Shown: positions 7,508-13,220 of the stretch, in pieces
Numbering within the stretch: the stretch's first letter is position 1
How the letters are laid out: every line of letters starts with the position of its first letter
DNA from: Actinomycetes bacterium
Lineage (GTDB): Bacteria; Actinomycetota; Acidimicrobiia; Acidimicrobiales; CADCSY01
NCBI GenBank assembly: GCA_025464025.1
Contig: JAODBP010000289.1
Location: forward strand, 1-16,903
DNA: 16,903 nt
Direction: 5' to 3'
Translations under genes and position numbers: made by a program
The notes under the pieces: generated by a model
The model's database searches: none
What the model was told of the DNA's origin: nothing
What the model saw: the letters and a program-made list of their open reading frames with translations, nothing else

Positions 7508-8019
7508 GCGAGGAGGGCCCGCACGACGTCGGCAAGCTGGTCGCGGATCTTCGGGTCGACCAGCTTCCCGCCGTCCACGGCGTCACGCGGGACGGGCACG
7601 TCGGCGCAGGCACCCTCCACGATGCGGGCGCCGACGTAGCCGAGCACCAGGCGCAGCGTCTCGTGGGCACCCATCGCTCGGCCGGCCGCCGCCACGTTCA
7701 CCCAGGCGACGGGCTTCTCGTAGATCTCCCCGCCACCCACGGTCCAGTCGAGCAGGTTCTTGAACGAGCCGGGCAGGGTGCCGGCGTACTCCGGCGTGGA
7801 GAAGAGGACGGCGTCGGCCTCGGCGATGCGCCGGCGCAGCTCGGCGACCGCCGGGTGGAGCGGGTCGACGTCGGCATCGGGGTCGAAGTGGGGCAGCCCG
7901 GACAGCCCGGCGTAGCGGTCGAAGGTGGCCCCGGGCACCTCGAGCCCGGACACCGCGTCGAGGGCGGCGGCGTTGGTCGAGCCGGGCCGGAGGCTCCCGG
8001 GCACCAGCAGGATCTGCAC
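7495..8019 (-). CDS. NAD(P)H-dependent FMN reductase-like flavoprotein
   Basis: Flavodoxin-fold reductase of the NADPH_FMN_red family (ChrR/azoreductase-like), expected to bind FMN and reduce quinones, chromate, azo compounds or free flavin in the cytoplasm; the true substrate is unknown. The 174 residues show the phosphate-binding loop GSLRPGSTN (8-16) and the flavin-ring loop PEYAGTLPGSFKNLLDW (76-92). A later VNVAAAGRAMGAHETLR (108-124) corresponds to the third FMN loop. The length is normal. GTG at 8019 places the first strand QILLVPGS at the N-terminus as in homologues. There is no Shine-Dalgarno, but TAGCGT ends 6 nt upstream, suggesting a leaderless mRNA. It is divergent from the zinc-knuckle gene and overlaps the small convergent ORF by 13 nt. 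Confidence 0.85.
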   Translation of the reverse strand: MQILLVPGSLRPGSTNAAALDAVSGLEVPGATFDRYAGLSGLPHFDPDADVDPLHPAVAELRRRIAEADAVLFSTPEYAGTLPGSFKNLLDWTVGGGEIYEKPVAWVNVAAAGRAMGAHETLRLVLGYVGARIVEGACADVPVPRDAVDGGKLVDPKIRDQLADVVRALLAYSG

Positions 8020-8025
8020 CCGGCG

Positions 8026-8031
8026 ACGCTA
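8026..8031 (-). promoter_or_regulatory. Putative -10 box of a leaderless flavin-reductase transcript
   Basis: TAGCGT (minus strand) ends exactly 6 nt before the GTG at 8019, so transcription would start on or next to the start codon. No -35 is evident. Supported by the same geometry at other genes here. Confidence 0.45.
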
Positions 8032-8058
8032 TCGCCGCCGATTCGCCTCCCGTGTGGG

Positions 8059-8064
8059 TAGGTT
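8059..8064 (+). promoter_or_regulatory. Putative -10 box of the zinc-knuckle gene
   Basis: TAGGTT fits TAnnnT and is identical to the hexamer before the phosphotransferase gene at 11300. It would give a leader of about 45 nt ending in AAGGGAA (8101-8107), a good Shine-Dalgarno 7 nt before ATG 8115. This placement also argues against a longer frame that opens at GTG 8052, because that codon would lie upstream of the transcript start. Confidence 0.4.
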
Positions 8065-8114
8065 GGCCGCTGAGTCGGCGCCGCGAACTGACTCCCGACG
8101 AAGGGAATCAGTAC

Positions 8115-8399
8115 ATGAGCCAGCACGACGATCGAAGTGCCCTTGCCCGCCAGCGGGCCGCCAAGGCCGTCAACGAGGGTCAGGATGCGAACCTCAGCGC
8201 CGCGCCGAGCCGCACCGTGACGGCCCCTCGTCCGAGCCGGGCCACGCCCACGCCGGGCACGCCCCGACGCGAGGGCCGCGGGTTCGTCGACTCCTACGGC
8301 CAGGATCGGATCTGCGCCGCCGCGGGCTGCACGACCCGACTGTCGCAGTACAACGGGCGCACCGTGTGCGGCGTCCACGACGCGCCGGCTCGCGCCTGA
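8115..8399 (+). CDS. Small protein with disordered N-terminus and C-terminal Cys/His knuckle
   Basis: The function is not recognised. The 94-residue product has a polar, probably disordered Ala/Pro/Arg-rich N-terminus (1-58). A compact C-terminal module follows: RICAAAGCTTRLSQYN (66-80) ending in C85-G-V-H88. Cys67, Cys72, Cys85 and His88 make a plausible single zinc site (Cx4C-x12-CxxH). Short actinobacterial proteins with a C...GC-T-LS-YN...C..H pattern are familiar to me, but I cannot name a characterised one. ATG 8115 is preceded by AAGGGAA 7 nt upstream. The neighbours are a divergent flavin reductase and a downstream DUF2237 gene (28-nt gap). The arginine-rich linker could contact nucleic acid; that is inference. 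Confidence 0.75.
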   Translation: MSQHDDRSALARQRAAKAVNEGQDANLSAAPSRTVTAPRPSRATPTPGTPRREGRGFVDSYGQDRICAAAGCTTRLSQYNGRTVCGVHDAPARA

Positions 8400-8415
8400 C
8401 CTCCCCGCACCGCGC

Positions 8416-8421
8416 GATGCT
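8416..8421 (+). promoter_or_regulatory. Weak putative -10 box before the DUF2237 gene
   Basis: GATGCT ends 6 nt before the GTG at 8428. It departs from TAnnnT at the first base, so the call rests mainly on spacing identical to the flavin-reductase gene and on the lack of a Shine-Dalgarno. Confidence 0.25.
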
Positions 8422-8427
8422 GGCGCG

Positions 8428-8823
8428 GTGACCGATCGCAACGTCCTGGGCGGCGAGCTCGAGCCCTGTGGCACCGACCCGGTGACCGGCTTCTACCGCG
8501 ACGGGTGCTGCTCGACCGGCCCGGAGGACCTCGGCAGCCACACGATCTGCGCCGTCGTCACCCCCGAGTTCCTCCAGCACCAGCGCAGCATCGGCAACGA
8601 CCTCAGCACGCCGATGCCCCAGTACCACTTCCCCGGGCTCGTGCCCGGCGACCGCTGGTGCGTCACCGCCGTCAACTGGTTGCGGGCCCACCACGACGGT
8701 GCCGCCGCCCACGTGGTGCTGGCCTCGACCCACGAGCGGGCGCTGGAGATCGTGCCGTTCGACGTCCTCCAGCTCTACGCCGTCGACGTGCCGGCCGACC
8801 CCAGCGCCCTCGAGGGCAGCTAG
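8428..8823 (+). CDS. DUF2237 family protein
   Basis: Conserved protein of unknown function. The 131-residue product shows the family's diagnostic stretches: NVLGGELEPCGTDPVTGFYR (5-24), DGCCSTGPEDLGSHTICAVVT (25-45), GNDLSTPMPQYHFPGLVPGDRWC (56-78) and THERALEIVPFDVLQLYAV (101-119). Cysteines at 14, 27, 28, 41 and 78 are largely family-conserved and suggest metal binding or redox chemistry, which is untested as far as I know. Length is typical. GTG 8428 gives the homologous N-terminus just ahead of NVLGG. No Shine-Dalgarno is visible in the 28 nt after the zinc-knuckle gene, so it is either leaderless or read from the upstream mRNA. It is convergent with the YdeI-family gene. Confidence 0.88.
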   Translation: MTDRNVLGGELEPCGTDPVTGFYRDGCCSTGPEDLGSHTICAVVTPEFLQHQRSIGNDLSTPMPQYHFPGLVPGDRWCVTAVNWLRAHHDGAAAHVVLASTHERALEIVPFDVLQLYAVDVPADPSALEGS

Positions 8824-8844
8824 CGCGGAGCCTCCTCACACCCT

Positions 8845-8868
8845 GACGAGGTCGCGGAGGCCCTCGTC
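8845..8868. terminator. Weak hairpin between convergent DUF2237 and YdeI-family genes
   Basis: GACGAGG (8845-8851) pairs with CCTCGTC (8862-8868) around a 10-nt loop. It lies in the 55-nt convergent gap, where a bidirectional terminator would be expected, but it has only 7 bp and no T tract. Confidence 0.25.
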
Positions 8869-8878
8869 GGACGCCGGG

Positions 8879-9469
8879 TCATCCCGAGCGGCGGCTCCGG
8901 CGGAACCCGAGGCCCTGCTCGAGATCGGCCACGTACTCGGCGATCTTGCGGGCGCGCGTCTCCGGCTTCTTGACCGCGCCGATGCGGTAGAGGATGGCGA
9001 AGCGGCTCGCGCCGTCGAGGTCGGCGAAGGCAGCCGCCGCGGTTGGCGACGCGTCGAGCGCGGCCCGGAGGTCGTCGGGCACGGTGGCCTTCGCCTGCCC
9101 TGCGTAGGCGGCATCCCATCGACCGTCGGCCTGCGCCGCGTCGACCTCACGCCGGCCGGCCGGGCGCATCCGCTTCGCGTCGATGAGGCGCGTCGCCCGC
9201 TCGGTGTTGATCTTCGACCAAGGGCTGCGCTTGACGCGGCGGGTGAACCGCTGCCGGAAGTACGTGTCGTCGTGCCTCGCCTTCTGCCCGTCGATCCACC
9301 CGAAGCACAGCGCTTCGTCGACCGCGTCGCTGTAGGAGACGGTGTCGACGCCGCTGCCCTTCTTGGCGATCAGTAGCCACACACCGGGCGACGTGTCGTG
9401 GTTGGCCTCGAGCCACGCACGCCACGCAGCGGCGGACTCGCACGCCACGAGGTCGTTCTCCGGCGCCAC
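8879..9469 (-). CDS. YdeI/OmpD-associated family protein
   Basis: Cytoplasmic protein of the family annotated YdeI/OmpD-associated or bacteriocin-protection protein. Its biochemical role is unclear. The 196 residues contain the hallmark SYSDAVDEALCFGWIDGQ (45-62) followed by FRQRFTRRVKRSPWSKIN (71-88). The region FAILYRIGAVKKPETRARKIAEYVADLEQG near the C-terminus is also standard for the family. The C-terminal tail GLGFRRSRRSG is short and basic. GTG 9469 is the first start before the conserved N-terminus. No Shine-Dalgarno is seen, and GAAGCT ends 6 nt upstream. It is downstream of comEA on the same strand after a 43-nt gap, so read-through from comEA is also possible. Single gene, no partner recognised. 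Confidence 0.85.
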   Translation of the reverse strand: MAPENDLVACESAAAWRAWLEANHDTSPGVWLLIAKKGSGVDTVSYSDAVDEALCFGWIDGQKARHDDTYFRQRFTRRVKRSPWSKINTERATRLIDAKRMRPAGRREVDAAQADGRWDAAYAGQAKATVPDDLRAALDASPTAAAAFADLDGASRFAILYRIGAVKKPETRARKIAEYVADLEQGLGFRRSRRSG

Positions 9470-9475
9470 GACGCG

Positions 9476-9481
9476 AGCTTC
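9476..9481 (-). promoter_or_regulatory. Weak putative -10 box before the YdeI-family gene
   Basis: GAAGCT on the minus strand ends 6 nt before GTG 9469. The hexamer is a poor match to TAnnnT. It is listed because the spacing equals that at the flavin-reductase and DUF2237 starts and there is no Shine-Dalgarno. Confidence 0.2.
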
Positions 9482-9512
9482 GCAGATGCGCCAGGAGCGC
9501 AGCTGACGGGCG

Positions 9513-10172
9513 TCACACCGTCACCAGGTCCCTCATCTGTTCCAACTTCGCCGGGCCGATGCCGCGGACGTCGAGGAGGTCGTCGACCGAGGCGAACCGG
9601 CCGACCTTGTCGCGCTGGTCGAGGATGGCCTGGGCCGTGGCCGGCCCGACGCCGGGGAGGGCGTCGAGCTCCTCGAGCGTGGCCGTGTTGAGGTCGAGCG
9701 GCCCGGCCGGCGTCGCCGCCGCTCCCCCACCCGCACCCGACGGCACCGCCTCCCCGTGCCGGGGCACGTAGACCTGCGAGCCGTCGGCGACCGGCGCGGC
9801 CAGGTTGATCCGGTCGAGGTCGGCGTCGGGCGCCGCGCCTCCGGCGGCGCGGAGCAGGTCCTGCACCCGGGCGCCGGGCGGGAGCGAGTAGACGCCGGGC
9901 TTCAGCACGGCCCCGGCGGCGTGGGCCAGCACGCTCGTCGGCAGCGAGGTGGACGTGGTGGCCACCGAGCCGGCGCCCCCGGCCCGGGCCATCGACGCCT
10001 CGGCCGGCGGCCCCGGCGGTTGCCGGAGGAGCAGCCAGGCGGCGACGGTGGCGACCACCACTGCGGCGCCCACCAGGGCGAGCTGGCCCGGATCGCGCCC
10101 ACCGCCACCAGCGATGAGGTCGAGGCGGTCGCGCCACGTCGGCGCGACCGGCGGCGGGGTGGGATCGGACAC
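9513..10172 (-). CDS. comEA: ComEA: membrane-anchored DNA receptor with SLBB and helix-hairpin-helix domains
   Basis: Extracytoplasmic double-stranded DNA-binding protein that hands DNA to ComEC during transformation. The 219 residues comprise a short cytoplasmic N-terminus and a membrane anchor (about 30-49). A Ser/Thr/Ala linker leads to an SLBB domain (about 80-137, AGAVLKPGVYSLPPGARVQDLL). A Gly/Ala linker precedes the C-terminal HhH pair (159-219, LDLNTATLEELDALPGVGPA and VDDLLDVRGIGPAKLEQM). Length and order are standard for Gram-positive ComEA. GTG 10172 is chosen because GGGAG lies 5 nt upstream, although the frame stays open much further 5'. A TAGCCT -10 box lies 50 nt upstream, inside the stop codon region of the preceding gene. 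Unusually, comEC is not next to it but about 4.5 kb away. Confidence 0.92.
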   Translation of the reverse strand: MSDPTPPPVAPTWRDRLDLIAGGGGRDPGQLALVGAAVVVATVAAWLLLRQPPGPPAEASMARAGGAGSVATTSTSLPTSVLAHAAGAVLKPGVYSLPPGARVQDLLRAAGGAAPDADLDRINLAAPVADGSQVYVPRHGEAVPSGAGGGAAATPAGPLDLNTATLEELDALPGVGPATAQAILDQRDKVGRFASVDDLLDVRGIGPAKLEQMRDLVTV

Positions 10173-10222
10173 GGTTGCTCCCAGGGCGGAGGCTTGCTCG
10201 ACACCGGGGAAGCGGTCCTCAC

Positions 10223-10228
10223 AGGCTA
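10223..10228 (-). promoter_or_regulatory. Putative comEA -10 box overlapping the upstream stop codon
   Basis: TAGCCT on the minus strand shares its first three bases with the TAG stop of the small HExxH gene. A start near 10216 would give a leader of about 44 nt containing the GGGAG Shine-Dalgarno. The same hexamer precedes the thioredoxin and leuS genes. No clear -35 is seen. Confidence 0.4.
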
Positions 10229-10540
10229 GGTGGGTGGACCGGTGCGAGCCACCCATTCCGCCTCGACCTCGAACGGGATGCGCCGGTAGGCATCCCAGTG
10301 GGAGTGCAACCGCAGCCGCCACCGCAGGTAGGCGCCGAGGTAGCGGACGAGGAACCCGACGACGCCGTGGCGCCGCCACTGGACGACGTGCACCGCCTCG
10401 TGCCGGGCCAGGTGCTCGTCGTCGGACCATCGCGCCCGCACCGACACGACGGGGCCGATCGTGATCGCGGCCGCACCCGGAGGCACAGGCCCCCCGACCA
10501 ACCGCCAATGGGCGGGATGAGCTCGGCGTTCCAGCCTCAC
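10226..10540 (-). CDS. Small HExxH (DUF4157-like) putative metalloprotein
   Basis: The 104-residue product contains ARHEAVHVVQWRRHG (45-59), an HExxH zinc-binding motif (His47-Glu48-His51) followed by VxQ as in the DUF4157 family. A second acidic cluster FEVEAEWVA (90-98) resembles the downstream E-x-EA element of that family and could supply the third ligand. There is no signal peptide or membrane segment, so it would act in the cytoplasm unless carried by another factor. It is much shorter than typical DUF4157 proteins, which usually carry the motif as an N-terminal module. The GTG start at 10540 has no clear Shine-Dalgarno. It lies 33 nt downstream of the thioredoxin-TPR gene and upstream of comEA. 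Whether it is a peptidase is not shown by sequence. Confidence 0.72.
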   Translation of the reverse strand: MRLERRAHPAHWRLVGGPVPPGAAAITIGPVVSVRARWSDDEHLARHEAVHVVQWRRHGVVGFLVRYLGAYLRWRLRLHSHWDAYRRIPFEVEAEWVARTGPPT

Positions 10541-10573
10541 CTGGCCGTGCAGCTCGTGCTCAACCGGGCCTCG

Positions 10574-11278
10574 TCAGAACAGCTGGGCCGTGAGCCGCTT
10601 GCGCCAGTCGGCGGTGCGCGGGTCGTCGGGACCGAGCAGCTCGAGCAGGTCGACGAAGCGCTGGCGGGCATCGTCGTCGGCCTTGACCTGCGGCAGCAGC
10701 TCCTCGAGCTGGGCGTCGGTGTCCTCGTCGCTCTCGGGGATGCCGACCCGGGCCAGGGCCGCGACCCGCCGCGTCTCGGGTGACTCGGGGATGCGGGCCA
10801 GGAGCTGGAGCGCCTCGTCGGTCCGGCCGTCGACCACGAGCAGCTCGCCGAGCGTGACGATGGCGTCCTCGTTGTCGGCCTCGAGCTCGAGCGCTCGGCG
10901 CAGCGAGTCCTCGTCACCGAGCTCGACCAGGCGCTCGACCTCGGTCGGCTCCTTCGGACCGCCGGCCAGGCCGGTCACGAACTCCCGCACCTGGGCCTCG
11001 GGCTGGGCACCGACGAAGCCGTCGACGATCTTGCCGTCCTTCAGGGCGTACACGGCCGGGATCGACTGGACCTGGAAGGCCCGGGAGATGTTGGGGTTGC
11101 TGTCGACGTCGACCTTGACCAGCTCGACGCCGTCGGTCTCGTCGATGACCTTCTCCAGGATGGGCCCGAGGGTCTTGCACGGCCCGCACCACTCGGCCCA
11201 CAGGTCGACCACCACGGTGACGGTCTTGGACCGCTCCATGACGTCCTGCTCGAAGCTCTGATCGGTCACGTCGGCCAT
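10574..11278 (-). CDS. Thioredoxin-TPR protein (CnoX/YbbN-like co-chaperone)
   Basis: The 234-residue fusion has an N-terminal thioredoxin fold (about 1-105) with the redox centre WAEWCGPCK (Cys31, Cys34), cis-proline IPAV (Pro74) and FVGAQPEAQV. A C-terminal half (about 112-234) of TPR-like helices follows, including EDAIVTLGELLVVDGRTDEALQLLARIPE. This is the architecture of CnoX/YbbN, holdases that protect proteins from oxidation and pass them to GroEL or DnaK. Unlike the E. coli version, it keeps both cysteines, so it may also be an active disulphide reductase. ATG 11278 puts MADVTDQSF at the start as in homologues. There is no Shine-Dalgarno, and TAGCCT ends 7 nt upstream, so the mRNA is probably leaderless. 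It is divergent from the phosphotransferase gene over only 37 bp. Confidence 0.9.
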   Translation of the reverse strand: MADVTDQSFEQDVMERSKTVTVVVDLWAEWCGPCKTLGPILEKVIDETDGVELVKVDVDSNPNISRAFQVQSIPAVYALKDGKIVDGFVGAQPEAQVREFVTGLAGGPKEPTEVERLVELGDEDSLRRALELEADNEDAIVTLGELLVVDGRTDEALQLLARIPESPETRRVAALARVGIPESDEDTDAQLEELLPQVKADDDARQRFVDLLELLGPDDPRTADWRKRLTAQLF

Positions 11279-11285
11279 GGGGCGA

Positions 11286-11291
11286 AGGCTA
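11286..11291 (-). promoter_or_regulatory. Putative -10 box of the thioredoxin-TPR gene (leaderless)
   Basis: TAGCCT on the minus strand ends 7 nt before ATG 11278, so the transcript should begin at or within a base of the start codon. It is part of a 37-bp divergent intergenic region. Confidence 0.5.
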
Positions 11292-11299
11292 CCGACCGC

Positions 11300-11305
11300 T
11301 AGGTT
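11300..11305 (+). promoter_or_regulatory. Putative -10 box of the phosphotransferase-PAC2 operon
   Basis: TAGGTT ends 10 nt before ATG 11316, predicting a leader of only about 3-4 nt. It sits 8 bp from the opposing TAGCCT box, so the two promoters must overlap. No -35 is recognisable on either strand. Confidence 0.45.
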
Positions 11306-11315
11306 GAGCCCCCAC

Positions 11316-12347
11316 ATGGCAACGGCGCCCGACGGCATCAACGAGGCCACGCTCCTCCCCTGGCTCGAGGCCAACGTGGCCGGGCTGCGCGGCCCGCTGC
11401 GCTACACGCTCATCGCCGGCGGGCGGTCGAACATCACCTACCGGGTCGACGACGCCGCCGGCCGGGCCTACGTGCTGCGCCGCCCACCGCTCAAGCAGGT
11501 GCTGGCGACGGCCCACGACATGGGGCGCGAGCACAAGATCATCAGCGCCCTGGGCAGCACCCAGGTGCCGGTGCCCGAGACCTACGCCTACTGCGACGAC
11601 CCCGACGTGAACGGCGCGCCCTTCTACGTCATGGACTTCGTCGAGGGCCACGTCGTGCGCAACCGGAAGAAGGCCGAGTCGCTGCTCACCGAGTCGGCCC
11701 GGCGCCGCGCCGGCGAGTCGCTGATCGACGTGCTGGGCGCCATCCACGCCGTCGACCCCGACGCCGTCGGCCTCGGCGACCTGGGCCGCAAGGACGGCTA
11801 CATCGCTCGCCAGCTCAAGCGCTGGCACGGCCAGCTCGAGCACGCCACGTCCGCCGTGCCCCAGGCCCTGCACGACGTGCACGCCCGGTTGGCCGCCGGC
11901 ATCCCCGAGCAGGGCCCGGCGGCCATCGCCCATGGCGACTTCCGCCTCGACAACTGCCTGCTCGATGACGACGGTCGGGTGCAGGCCGTCCTCGACTGGG
12001 AGCTGTGCACCCTCGGCGACCCGCTGGCTGACCTCGGCCTGCTCCTCGTGTACTGGGGCGAGCCGGGCGAGGACCTCCCCGAGGACATCGTCGGCTACCC
12101 GACCACCACGCCCGGGTTCCTCCGCCGGCAGGACCTCGTCGAGCTCTACGCCGACCGCACCGGCCGCGACGTCTCCCAGATCGGCTACTACACGGCCTTC
12201 GGCTACTGGAAGCTGGCCTGCATCCTCCAGGGCGTGACCGACCGCTACCGCGACGGGGCCATGGCCGATGACGGCACCGACGCCTCGGCGTTCCAGGGCC
12301 GGGTCGAGGATCTCGCCACCCTCGCCAGCCAGGCGTTGGACGCGTGA
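11316..12347 (+). CDS. Phosphotransferase family protein (APH-like kinase fold, ACAD10/11 type)
   Basis: Aminoglycoside-phosphotransferase-fold protein of 343 residues. It shows the nucleotide-loop region LIAGGRSNITYRV (32-44), the conserved lysine/arginine strand YVLRRPPLKQVL (52-63) and a helix REHKIISAL (71-79). The Brenner catalytic motif is HGDFRLDN (206-213), and the metal-binding DWE (227-229) sits in AVLDWELCTLGDPLADLG. GGRSN, RRPP and DWELCTLGDPLADL are typical of the phosphotransferase domain of acyl-CoA dehydrogenase 10/11-like proteins. A small-molecule or hydroxyacyl substrate is more likely than an antibiotic. ATG 11316 is chosen over an upstream in-frame ATG at 11277 because the promoter box lies between them. 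Its TGA overlaps the GTG of the PAC2 gene by 4 nt, so the two are translationally coupled. Confidence 0.88.
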   Translation: MATAPDGINEATLLPWLEANVAGLRGPLRYTLIAGGRSNITYRVDDAAGRAYVLRRPPLKQVLATAHDMGREHKIISALGSTQVPVPETYAYCDDPDVNGAPFYVMDFVEGHVVRNRKKAESLLTESARRRAGESLIDVLGAIHAVDPDAVGLGDLGRKDGYIARQLKRWHGQLEHATSAVPQALHDVHARLAAGIPEQGPAAIAHGDFRLDNCLLDDDGRVQAVLDWELCTLGDPLADLGLLLVYWGEPGEDLPEDIVGYPTTTPGFLRRQDLVELYADRTGRDVSQIGYYTAFGYWKLACILQGVTDRYRDGAMADDGTDASAFQGRVEDLATLASQALDA

Positions 12348-13204
12348 GCGACCCGCTCTACGAGCTGGTGAAGTGGCCCGATGCCACCGACCCCGTGCTG
12401 GTCGTCGCCCTCGACGGGTGGATCGACGCCGGCATGGGCGCGGCCTCGGCCATGTCGCACCTCATCCAGGAGATGGACACCACGCTGGTGGCCACCTTCG
12501 ACACCGAGGCGCTGGTCGACTACCGGTCGCGCCGCCCGATCATGCACCTGGTCGAGGGGGTCAACACCGGGCTGAGCTGGCCCAGCATCGAGCTGCGCCA
12601 CGGCGTCGACGCCGAGGGCAACGACGTGCTGCTCCTGGCCGGCGCCGAGCCCGATGCCCGCTGGAAGACCTTCACCCACGACGTGGTCGACCTCGCCGGC
12701 CAGCTCGGCGTGGGCCTGGTCGTGGGCCTGGGCGCCTACCCGGCGCCGGTCCCCCACACCCGGATCACCCGGCTCTCGACGTCGGCCACCAGCGCTGAGC
12801 TGGCGTCCCGGGTGGGCCAGCTGGCCGGCACCCTCGACGTGCCCGCCGGCGTGCAGGCCGCCATCGAGCGGCGCTGCGCCGAGGAGGGACTGCCCAACGT
12901 GGGCCTGTGGGCCCAGGTGCCCCACTACGCCGCCGGCATGGCGTTCCCCGGCGCCAGCCTGGCCCTGCTCGACGGGCTCGAGCGGGTGGCCCGGGTCCGG
13001 GTCGACCTCGACGCCCTGCGCGACGCCGATCGGCTGCTGCGGGCCCGGCTCGACACCCTCGTCATCGACAACACCGAGCACGTGGCCATGGTCCGCCAGC
13101 TCGAGCAGCACTACGACGAGGCGGCCGAGCTGATGGGCCCGGTGCCGAGCGGCGACGAGCTGGCGGCCGAGGTGGAACGCTTCCTGCGCGATCTCGATCG
13201 CTAG
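12344..13204 (+). CDS. PAC2 family protein
   Basis: Member of the proteasome-assembly-chaperone-2-like (PAC2) family, 286 residues. Bacterial members occur in actinobacteria, but their function is not settled. Recognisable stretches are LVVALDGWIDAGMGAASAMSHL (19-40), TFDTEALVDYRSRRPIM (51-67), LLLAGAEPDARWKTF (95-109), VGLGAYPAPVPHTR (127-140) and GLWAQVPHYAAGMAFPGASLALL (187-209). The C-terminal part is helical with charged residues (VIDNTEHVAMVRQLEQHYDE). The start is GTG in the GTGA overlap with the phosphotransferase stop. It is the second gene of that operon, and leuS begins 16 nt after its stop. Actinobacterial proteasomes exist, but nothing here shows a direct link to one. Confidence 0.88.
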   Translation: MSDPLYELVKWPDATDPVLVVALDGWIDAGMGAASAMSHLIQEMDTTLVATFDTEALVDYRSRRPIMHLVEGVNTGLSWPSIELRHGVDAEGNDVLLLAGAEPDARWKTFTHDVVDLAGQLGVGLVVGLGAYPAPVPHTRITRLSTSATSAELASRVGQLAGTLDVPAGVQAAIERRCAEEGLPNVGLWAQVPHYAAGMAFPGASLALLDGLERVARVRVDLDALRDADRLLRARLDTLVIDNTEHVAMVRQLEQHYDEAAELMGPVPSGDELAAEVERFLRDLDR

Positions 13205-13205
13205 G

Positions 13206-13211
13206 TAGCCT
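13206..13211 (+). promoter_or_regulatory. Putative leuS -10 box in the PAC2-leuS gap
   Basis: TAGCCT ends 9 nt before ATG 13221 and begins just after the PAC2 stop codon. An overlapping TAGGTA (13202-13207) is a second candidate. No Shine-Dalgarno precedes leuS, which fits initiation from a very short leader. The -35 is not evident. Confidence 0.35.
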
Positions 13212-13220
13212 CGCTGCCCT

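Noticed and set aside
4872..7670. A 932-codon minus-strand open frame across the PBP gene
   Set aside because: It is antisense to a clear PBP with all catalytic motifs, is rich in Arg, Gly and Val without recognisable domains, and is typical of G+C-rich shadow frames.
8052..8114. A GTG start at 8052 for the zinc-knuckle gene
   Set aside because: A -10-like box lies downstream of that codon, and ATG 8115 has the good Shine-Dalgarno AAGGGAA.
10173..10508. An N-terminal extension of comEA by over 100 residues
   Set aside because: It overlaps the HExxH gene in another frame and lacks similarity. The GTG at 10172 has a well-placed GGGAG.
11316..12347. An antibiotic (aminoglycoside) resistance gene
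   Set aside because: The fold is APH-like, but GGRSN, RRPP and DWELCTLGDPLADL point to the ACAD10/11-type phosphotransferase family, not known aminoglycoside kinases.
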